NCBI GenBank assembly: GCA_043742955.1
Contig: JAYTXL010000163.1
Coordinates: 1-9,598, forward strand
Direction: 5' to 3'
DNA length: 9,598 nucleotides
Origin: JAYTXL01 sp043742955
GTDB taxonomy: Bacteria > Verrucomicrobiota > Verrucomicrobiia > Limisphaerales > JAYTXL01
The position numbers were made by a program, and so were the translations under genes. The notes below the pieces were generated by a model, which was not told where the DNA came from, made no database searches, and was given only the letters and a program-made list of their open reading frames with translations. Below, in pieces: positions 1-6,100 of this stretch (positions are counted from its first letter, which is position 1; every line of letters begins with the position of its first letter).

Positions 1-1422
1 ACCGGCGCATTTCCCTCTCCTGGGGGAGAGGGCCAGGGTGAGGGCGGGCTTTGGACTTACAAATACGATCCCAGCGGCAACCTGACCAACGCCACCGGCG
101 GCGGCCAAACGTGGGCGCTTACCTATGACGAGGACAACCGCACCACCAGCCTCCTTTGGGATGCCGGCCTCACCGCCAAAATCATCACCAATCGCTACGA
201 CGCCTTGGGCCGCCGCATTGCGAAGACCGTGGACAATGCCGAAACCCGTTACGTCCTCGATGTTGCAGGCAGCATGGAACGCATCCTCTGCGACACGGAT
301 GCCGCTGGCAACATCACCGCCTGGTACGTCCACGGCCTCGACCTCACCTACAAAGTGGACGCGAGCAATATCGTCACCTGCTTTCACGCCGATGCCCAGG
401 CCAACATCATCGCCCTCACCGGCAACGGCGGCACCAACCTCGCCCTCTATGCCTACACACCTTACGGACGCAGCCTCGGCTCGACAAATTCTCAATCTCA
501 AATCTCCAATCCGTACCTGTTCGTGGGTTCACAAGGCGTCATGGAAGAACTCCCCGGCCTCTATTTCATGCGGGCGCGCTACTACTCGGTGGAGGTGGGT
601 ATGTTTTTTTCTACTGAGCCGGTGAAAAAGATTGGTCCTGGCTGGCACCCATCGCTTTACGCATATGGAATCAACAACCCATTGGCGGGTATCGACCCGA
701 ACGGGAAAACTTTCCTGAAAACCGTTTCGAGCTACGGTAAATCGTTCGTGCAAACAGTGTCGTCTGTTTTCCAGAGAACTCTCAATGCGGTTGGACACAT
801 AGAGGCGAAAGAGGCGGCAACAGTAGCAAAAACAACGTCGAAAGGGGGGGCGACCTCTTTAAAGGAAAGCAACCAGCCTATACAGACATCGAAGTCACTT
901 GTGAACGGCACAATCCAATCACCCATTGGCGGATCGAGGAATCTACTCGATGCCGGTACGGAGCGTGGGCGCGCATCGTTCATTGAGCGTTCTATAAAGC
1001 AACTCCGCGATCAAGGCGCTAAAACAGCAACCGAGAATTATGTGTATAAAAATGTTTTGGTGGACATCTTGCACAAAGCAGGAGACTCGCACGCAGGAGA
1101 ACATTCGGCAGATGCTCTCAGCGCTGCCCACAACGTAGCGCCGGTTATCAGTGTGATCAAAGGCGGCTACAAAGAATTTGGCAATCGAGGATTTAGCCTC
1201 AAAGATATTGCGAGTGGGTGGTGGAATATTGGTGCTAATATACAATTTGCTTTCGCGAATCCTGATCAAGGGTTGAAATCGTTGAAAGAAGGGGTTGATT
1301 CTGCAACTGCGGTCACTATAAACCTCGCCACAGACATTGCCACGGGAGGGTATTTGGGAACAGACTTCGCGGGTGACGAAATTGGAGATTTTACGAATTT
1401 GTTAGGCTCAGGAATCCGATGA
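1..1422 (+). CDS. YD-repeat/Rhs protein, C-terminal part with variable tip (5' end outside window)
   Basis: The frame is open from base 1, so this is the last 473 residues of a larger gene. YD-type repeats are visible early (YKYDPSGNLT, LTYDEDNRTT, NRYDALGRRIAKT). They are followed by the Rhs core-associated region: FVGSQG, GLYFMRARYYSVEVGMFFS (about residues 187-205), then LYAYGINNPLAGIDPNG ending near residue 234. In Rhs/YD proteins the repeats form a secreted or surface shell, and the sequence after the DPxG motif is a variable tip, often a toxin. Here the tip is about 238 residues (bases ~706-1419). Its DNA is visibly richer in A/T than the YD region, and it carries a histidine-containing stretch (HKAGDSHAGEHSADALSAAHN region) and a small-residue-rich end. 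I do not recognise the tip family, so toxicity is only inferred. No full-length immunity gene follows. A GC-rich palindromic repeat is read in frame at 12-47. The TTG at 205 is an internal codon, not a start. Confidence 0.85.
   Translation, partial: TGAFPSPGGEGQGEGGLWTYKYDPSGNLTNATGGGQTWALTYDEDNRTTSLLWDAGLTAKIITNRYDALGRRIAKTVDNAETRYVLDVAGSMERILCDTDAAGNITAWYVHGLDLTYKVDASNIVTCFHADAQANIIALTGNGGTNLALYAYTPYGRSLGSTNSQSQISNPYLFVGSQGVMEELPGLYFMRARYYSVEVGMFFSTEPVKKIGPGWHPSLYAYGINNPLAGIDPNGKTFLKTVSSYGKSFVQTVSSVFQRTLNAVGHIEAKEAATVAKTTSKGGATSLKESNQPIQTSKSLVNGTIQSPIGGSRNLLDAGTERGRASFIERSIKQLRDQGAKTATENYVYKNVLVDILHKAGDSHAGEHSADALSAAHNVAPVISVIKGGYKEFGNRGFSLKDIASGWWNIGANIQFAFANPDQGLKSLKEGVDSATAVTINLATDIATGGYLGTDFAGDEIGDFTNLLGSGIR
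12..47 (+). repeat. 36-bp GC-rich palindromic dispersed repeat, copy 1 (inside the Rhs gene)
   Basis: The unit begins with the hairpin ccctctcc-tggg-ggagaggg and continues with ggccagggtgagggcgg. It matches the copy at 1666-1701 at 35 of 36 bases, and other copies lie at 3294-3329 (inverted) and 3455-3490 (variant). In the Rhs frame it reads as the glycine-rich peptide PSPGGEGQGEGG, directly before the YD motif WTYKYDPSGN. It is 12 codons long, so it leaves the frame intact. Confidence 0.85.
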
Positions 1423-1457
1423 AAATGGCAAAATGGAGTTTGATAATATCGCTATGA
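1419..1457 (+). pseudogene. Tiny ORF overlapping the Rhs stop (possible remnant of a downstream gene)
   Basis: An ATG overlaps the Rhs stop as ATGA and opens a 12-codon frame, MKMAKWSLIISL, which ends at TGA 1455-1457. A 4-base overlap of this kind is typical of translationally coupled genes such as Rhs-immunity pairs, and the peptide looks like the start of a signal or membrane segment. The frame dies at once, and neither other forward frame continues into recognisable protein. It may be the stump of a lost gene or simple chance. Confidence is low. Confidence 0.2.
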
Positions 1458-1542
1458 ACCTCAACCGAGATTACTCAATTCGTCAGATTCACGGTTTAAG
1501 CGAAAGGATCGAGACCAGCCAGCGCCGTCATATTCCCACTCC

Positions 1543-1640
1543 TCGTAGGGGCGGACGTGAGGAGGCTCTGACTTCTCCTTCCGCGCTCCGCCCTTCACCC
1601 TCCACATTTGCCATGAGCCTCCTCACGTCGTTTCCTACGA
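1543..1640 (+). repeat. ~95-bp inverted-repeat element, copy A
   Basis: The 26-base left arm (1543-1568, containing gacgtgaggaggctc) is the reverse complement of the right arm (1615-1640) at 22 of 26 positions. The interior closely matches that of copy B at 3526-3630, with shared blocks such as gacttctccttccgc and cttcaccctcc. The element carries no gene and resembles a miniature, MITE-like or palindromic dispersed repeat. Its right arm contains an ATG at 1613-1615 that reads MSLLTS, a point that matters for copy B. Confidence 0.75.
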
Positions 1641-1665
1641 AGCAAAGGAACGCGCCGGTGTCTTC

Positions 1666-1701
1666 TCCCTCTCCTGGGGGAGAGGGCCGGGGTGAGGGCG
1701 G
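1666..1701 (+). repeat. 36-bp GC-rich palindromic dispersed repeat, copy 2
   Basis: Same unit as 12-47 with one difference (ggccgggg against ggccaggg). It lies in non-coding DNA about 25 bp to the right of inverted-repeat element A. The hairpin ccctctcc/ggagaggg is perfect. Confidence 0.85.
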
Positions 1702-1870
1702 ACGTTCTCCACTATCCCGTTCGCTTGCCTTGCTGGAAATGGATGCCGTCGGGAAGCCTATGCCTGCCGTTCCGCAGCCTCGAATTCAGGACACCCTTGG
1801 TGTTCAAACGTCAGCAGCCCCGCGCGATGGCTCCGGGCGTTCGCGCACACGCCCCACTTCCACATTCACT
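1702..1870. other. Unassigned spacer between repeats
   Basis: These ~170 bases lie between the copy-2 palindrome and element C. The open frame across them on the + strand gives a low-complexity peptide with no domain I recognise, and it is antisense to the toxin-antitoxin operon further on. I see no convincing gene, RNA or promoter here. It may be the remains of another repeat or a decayed gene. Confidence 0.4.
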
Positions 1871-1963
1871 CGTAGCAGCCGAGGTGACGAGGCTCACTTT
1901 CAAATCGGAAATCGGAAATCCCAAATCGAAATTGGTGAGAGCCTCCTTACCTCGGCTGCTACG
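1871..1963. repeat. ~95-bp inverted-repeat element, copy C, at the 3' end of vapC
   Basis: The left arm begins cgtagcagccgaggt and the right arm ends acctcggctgctacg. Over 27 bases the two arms pair at 24 positions. The interior, with short aaatcggaaatc iterations, differs from copies A and B, so the arms are conserved and the filling varies. The right end lies 2 nt beyond the stop codon of the minus-strand PIN toxin gene. The transcript could therefore fold into a long stem there and act as a terminator or 3' stabiliser. That role is inferred. Confidence 0.8.
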
Positions 1964-1965
1964 GT

Positions 1966-2394
1966 TCAAGTAGGCGTGCCTGCGGTCTTCGGCGGCAACG
2001 GATGCAATTTAATGAAGCCACTGAGCGCGTTAAACTCCGGGTCTTTGTGGACCAGCGTGGCGTTGAGCCGATGCGCCGTCGCCGCCACAAAAGCATCCGC
2101 GAACGAAACCTTGTGGGTGGCTTTCAATTTCGCGGCGGCGCTGCACAGCGCGTCGTCCGAGTGTTGCCATCGGATGGGCAACGCCTTGAGGTCAGTCAGC
2201 CGCTGGTGGGCGATTTCTTCGCCTTTTGTCTGGCGCGTGATGTATTCGATTTCGGTAAGACTGACAAACGAGGCGTGCAAAGTGATTTGTTCGGCCAGCG
2301 CGTCCATGATGAAGTTTTGCACCGTGTCCGCGCCGGGTTCTTCACCCGTCAACGTCAGAAACGCCGAAGTGTCGAACAACACCGCGTCAGCCAC
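1966..2394 (-). CDS. vapC: PIN-domain ribonuclease toxin, VapC type
   Basis: This 142-residue protein has the usual VapC size and the four acidic residues expected of the PIN fold: D8 in LFDTSAF, E48 in SLTEIEY, D100 in SFADAFVAATA and D118 in HKDPEF. PIN toxins are Mg-dependent endoribonucleases that cut tRNA or rRNA when released from their antitoxin. The start is GTG at 2394-2392, within an 8-base overlap with the antitoxin gene (GTGGCTGA), which implies translational coupling. All catalytic residues are present, so the toxin is probably active. The stop codon abuts inverted-repeat element C. The RNA target cannot be told from sequence. A long frame on the opposite strand was discounted because it matches no protein family. 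Confidence 0.9.
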   Translation of the reverse strand: MADAVLFDTSAFLTLTGEEPGADTVQNFIMDALAEQITLHASFVSLTEIEYITRQTKGEEIAHQRLTDLKALPIRWQHSDDALCSAAAKLKATHKVSFADAFVAATAHRLNATLVHKDPEFNALSGFIKLHPLPPKTAGTPT

Positions 2395-2587
2395 GGGCGC
2401 GCTCCTTGGCCCGATCCGCCAGCAGTTGGGCGAGCAGACCCTTGCCCTTGTCCGCGCCGCGCAACCGCTGCAACGCCGCGCGCTGGCGCGCTTCGGTGCG
2501 GGAGATCACTTGATTGCGCACCAGCAATTGTTCGTCGGGGGTGAGCTTCTCGAACTCGTCCAAAAATTTGGTTGCAACGGCTGTCAT
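2387..2587 (-). CDS. Antitoxin-like protein paired with the PIN toxin
   Basis: This 66-residue charged helical protein lies immediately upstream of the PIN toxin and overlaps its start by 8 bases, the normal antitoxin position. The N-terminal part (KFLDEFEKLTPDEQLLVRNQV) resembles the LxxLxPEE helix seen in addiction-module components. The C-terminal part (GKGLLAQLLADRAKERARG) is basic and amphipathic and could be the toxin-binding tail. No AbrB, MetJ or Phd DNA-binding domain is apparent, so autoregulation is uncertain. It starts at ATG 2587-2585, 9 nt after the upstream gene, with no clear Shine-Dalgarno sequence. It is visibly homologous to the protein encoded at 2597-2833. The role is inferred mainly from context. 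Confidence 0.75.
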   Translation of the reverse strand: MTAVATKFLDEFEKLTPDEQLLVRNQVISRTEARQRAALQRLRGADKGKGLLAQLLADRAKERARG

Positions 2588-2596
2588 GGCTTGAAA

Positions 2597-2833
2597 TTAG
2601 CGTGTCGCTGGTTCAGTGGCAAGAGCGGCCCGCTCCTTGGTTCGTTCTTCCAGCAGCCGGTTCAACAAGCCTCGTCCCGCGTGGCGGGACTGCATTTCCC
2701 TGAGTTTCGCCTTCTGCTCCTCCCACTGACGCTGGCGCTCCTGAAGTTGCAGGATGCCGTTGCGCACCTGCTCTCGTTCTTCCGGCGGCAACGCCCTGAT
2801 TTCATCCAAAATGGCTTCAGCCTTTGTGCTCAT
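2597..2833 (-). CDS. Second antitoxin-like protein, paralogue of its downstream neighbour
   Basis: The likely start is ATG 2833-2831, giving 78 residues. A longer frame reaches 2878, but its extra residues look like non-coding translation. The protein aligns with the downstream antitoxin: AILDEIRALPPEEREQVRN against KFLDEFEKLTPDEQLLVRN, and GRGLLNRLLEERTKERA against GKGLLAQLLADRAKERA. The middle is expanded by a Gln/Glu/Lys-rich, probably coiled-coil stretch (QERQRQWEEQKAKLREMQ). It is the first gene of a tight three-gene operon, with a 9-nt gap to the next gene. It has no toxin of its own in the window, so it may be a spare antitoxin, a regulator, or half of a decayed second module. A purine-rich cagggc lies just before the ATG. 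Confidence 0.7.
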   Translation of the reverse strand: MSTKAEAILDEIRALPPEEREQVRNGILQLQERQRQWEEQKAKLREMQSRHAGRGLLNRLLEERTKERAALATEPATR

Positions 2834-2891
2834 GCCCTGAACCCTACCCGAACCGCATGAAGACGACAAGCGCCACAAACTTCATTGGAGC

Positions 2892-2907
2892 GCGGAATTT
2901 ATTCCGC
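2892..2907. repeat. Short hairpin (gcggaat/attccgc)
   Basis: A perfect 7-base stem with a 2-base loop lies in the region upstream of the exported mosaic protein and just upstream of the antitoxin operon on the other strand. The surrounding ttggagcg matches the opening of the double-hairpin repeat at 2980 (gttggagcg). It may therefore be the start of a related unit. Confidence 0.45.
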
Positions 2908-2979
2908 TTCGCCGCGCGACTTGCCAAAGCGCGCCGGTTGCCTCTTGTCACGGTGGCAAAATCCTTCCCAGCCAGTGTT

Positions 2980-3028
2980 GGAGCGCGGCCATCTTGGCCG
3001 CCCGGCGGGCGAGACGCCCGCGCCCCGT
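2980..3028 (+). repeat. Double-hairpin repeat, copy 1
   Basis: The unit is ggagcg followed by the perfect hairpin gcggcca-tct-tggccgc and a second hairpin gggcg-aga-cgccc, ending gcgccccg. Near-identical copies lie at 7483 and 7903. Two adjacent hairpins in one short unit resemble REP/BIME-type elements. This copy is in the repeat array upstream of the mosaic exoprotein and is open in its frame. Confidence 0.85.
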
Positions 3029-3074
3029 CCTTGCAGACTTCCGACTCTGCAACCGTGTCAAGATGCGCCGGCGC

Positions 3075-3091
3075 GCGCCCATCCTGGGCGC
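3075..3091. repeat. Hairpin gcgccca/tgggcgc
   Basis: A perfect 7-base stem with loop tcc. It looks like a diverged relative of the first hairpin of the double-hairpin family (gcgcgcccatcctgggcgc against gcggccatcttggccgc). It sits between repeats at 2980 and 3106. Confidence 0.45.
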
Positions 3092-3105
3092 TTCGATGCC
3101 TTGCG

Positions 3106-3170
3106 GTTTGGAGTTCCGCCTTCAGGCGGTCCCAAGTCCGCCCGAACCGCCAGAAGGCGGAACTCCGAAC
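3106..3170. repeat. 65-bp near-perfect inverted repeat
   Basis: Two 25-base arms (3106-3130 and 3146-3170) pair at 23 positions around a 15-base spacer. The arms share ggagttccgcctt and its complement. No other copy is in this window. Its compact fully palindromic structure matches the style of the other dispersed repeats, and it is open in the frame that runs into the exoprotein gene. Confidence 0.75.
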
Positions 3171-3192
3171 GGGAGATACATTAGTCGGTCGG

Positions 3193-6100
3193 ATGAATTC
3201 TTGGATACGCTCGATCATCTTGCCCGAGATGGCTGGGTTCTACTCTATTTTCTGTGGAATAGATTGCCGCCCGAACGCCGATGTGAGTAACGCTCGCCCT
3301 CACCCCGGCCCTCTCCCCCAGGAGAGGGAGAAACAGTCGCCGCGTTTTGGTGTGACCGGAACTTTCTTGCCCTCTGCTCGGCGGGCGGTGAAGCCGAGGG
3401 AGACGGAGAGCGCGCGCAGACCATCCGAGTTATCCAAGCCGGTGCTGGTCGTCGCTCTCTCCTCGGAGGAGAGGGCCGGGGTGAGGACGGACATTCCTCC
3501 AACCTGCTCTTGGATTCCTACCCCCCGTAGCAGCCGACGTGAGGAGGCCCTGACTTCTCCTTCCGCACTCCGCACTTCACCCTCCGTATTTGCCATAACC
3601 CTCCTCACGTCGGCAGTTTTGGCTGCAACGCTATTTGTCTTTTCGGCTGCAGGCGCGCCGCCTGGGATCGTCGGATGGGGATACAACCGCTACGGCCAGA
3701 CCACCGTTCCCGCCGGGTTGACTAGCGTGGCCATTGCGGCGGGCGGCGAGCACAGTCTGGCGCTCAAGAACGATGGCACCGTTGTCGCCTGGGGATTCAA
3801 CGACTTCAGCCAGACCACCATTCCCGCCGGGTTGACCGGCGTGGTGGGCACTGCGGCGGGTCAACTCCACAGCCTGGCGCTCAAGAGCGATGGCAGCGTT
3901 ATCGGATGGGGATACAACTACTACGGCCAGACCACCGTTCCCGCCGGGTTGACCGGTGTGGTGGCCACTGCGGCAGGTTACTACCACAGTCTGGCGCTCA
4001 AGAGCGATGGAACCGTTATCGGATGGGGATGGAATTACTACGGCCAGACCACCGTTCCTGGCGGGCTGACCAACGTGGTAGCCATCGCGGCGGGTCAACT
4101 CCACAGCCTGGCGCTCAAGAGCGATGGCAGCGTTATCGGCTGGGGATACAACGACTACGGCCAGACCACCGTTCCCGCCGGGTTGACCGGGGTGGTGGCA
4201 ATTGCGTCGGGTGCGCGCCACAGCCTGGCGCTCAAGAGCGATGGCAGCGTTATCGGATGGGGAAACAACGGCAACGGCCAGACCACTGTTCCCGCCGGGT
4301 TGACCGGCGTGGTGGCCATTGCGGCGGGTAGCGAGCACAGCCTGGCGCTCTATCGTGTAACAATGCCGTCAATCATCACCGCACCTCAGAGCCAAACCGT
4401 GATAGCCCTCAGCAACCTCACCTTTACTGTGACTGCCACGGGCACCGCGCCGTTGAGTTATCAGTGGCAGTTCAACGGAGTAAATATTATCGGTGCGACC
4501 AACGCCGATTTGACGTTGACGAGTGTGTCGTTCGCCAATGCGGGCAATTACAACGTCGTATTAAACAATGCCTATGGCTCGGTGACCAGCGTCACAGCCA
4601 CTTTGACCGTGCTGCCCACCATCCGGTATTACTATGATAGGAATGACCGGCTAGTCGGGGTGGAATATGCCAGGGGCATTTCCATCGCTTACCAATATGA
4701 CGGCAACGGTAATCTGATTCGACAACTCACCATGTCCCGCGCCAGCGAAACGAACGGGCTTCCCGTCCTCTGGAAATTCTTGAATGGATTAGCAGGCACC
4801 AATGCGGCCACCGCTGACGGCTTGTATGATGATCCTGATGGTGACGGCTGGACGAATTATCAGGAATGGAAAGCCGGCACGAATCCCAAAGATGCGCAGA
4901 GCACACCCAACCTGCTTGGCAATCCCGGCACGAACATTGCCTCTCTCACGCTGCCCTTCACACCCAGCAATTTCGTCGTGGGTGTCGGCCAACTGGACGG
5001 TCTGCGCGCGGAAGAAATCGTCCTCGGCGCAGACGGCAACCCCGGCACGAACATCAACTTTCTGCTCGTGCTCACGCAAACTTCTACCGGCTGGCAGACG
5101 CAGCGGGTGGACGTTGGCACGTTTGGCATTACGTCCATCGCCGTAGGCCAAGTGACGAATCGGCCAAGCGCAGCGATTTACATCGGTCTGCGTGGCGCAA
5201 CGAATGGTAGCGGACGCGTGATGGAGTTCACAAGCAGCGGCGGCGTCTGGCAATCAAACCTGGTTGCGCTTTCGACGAATCAAGCCGCATTTGTGTTGGG
5301 TGTGCTTGGACAGGATGCCCTCGTGAGCATCGCGACGACGAATTTGCCGGATGGCTCATTGTCAGCCGCGAGATTCACGACTACTTGGAAGCTTTCGTTG
5401 CTTGACGGACATAGCTCTCGGCGAGGGCTGGGAACGCTGCTGCCGTCTCAGTCGCTAGGCGGCTCGGCTCGCGCTCTCCGATTGCTCGACTCTGGTAGCA
5501 TTGCCGCCGGAAGTCTCGGGTTCGGAGTTTTGACCTCCAATCTACTCTCGTATTGGAGGCTCGACGAATCCTCCGGCAACATCACGGATTCGGCGGCGTC
5601 GAATAATACCCTCATGAATTACAATACCGTTACGTTCTCGCCTGGGCTGATTGAGAATTGTGCGAACTTTGGTAATGACGGTGGATTCAGAAACTTAAGA
5701 AGGAATGACTCACTGGGATTAACCGTGGATCAACCGAAGAGCTTTTCTTTTTGGTTAAAGATGAATTTTGACGCGGACTCGAATCATGAATGGCCTTTGC
5801 AGATTGCGTTCGGTGGAGTTACAACAAGCGGATATGTGGGTTTTTATTATCAAGGTTCGACACACAATTTAGCTATCATTAAGACTGACAATAACGGTCA
5901 TAGTGCATTGATAGAAGACACAGTCACTCTTGGAACAACTTCATGGCATCACCTGGTTGGAACAACCGATGGAACGACATGGAGACTCTATGTTGATGGG
6001 ACATTGGCTGGTAATGCTGCTGATTATGTGAACAATGGTGGCAATGGTGTTTACCCCACCCCATTCTTCACACTGGGCGCTGGAGACAGACCTGATAGAT

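Noticed and set aside
1433..2860. 475-residue open frame on the + strand
   Set aside because: It runs through two repeat families and then antisense to the toxin-antitoxin operon. Its translation shows no domain, while the minus strand carries a complete PIN motif set.
2834..2900. Promoter for the toxin-antitoxin operon
   Set aside because: The region upstream of the first gene was inspected on the minus strand, but no convincing -35/-10 pair or operator palindrome stood out.
2824..3192. N-terminal ~120 codons of the longest exoprotein frame
   Set aside because: They begin at a TTG inside the antitoxin-like gene on the other strand and translate only palindromic repeats, so they were not included in the CDS. 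The true start remains uncertain.
3673..4353. Regular ~117-bp repeats as a CRISPR array
   Set aside because: The repeats are contiguous, without unique spacers, and encode RCC1 units in frame.
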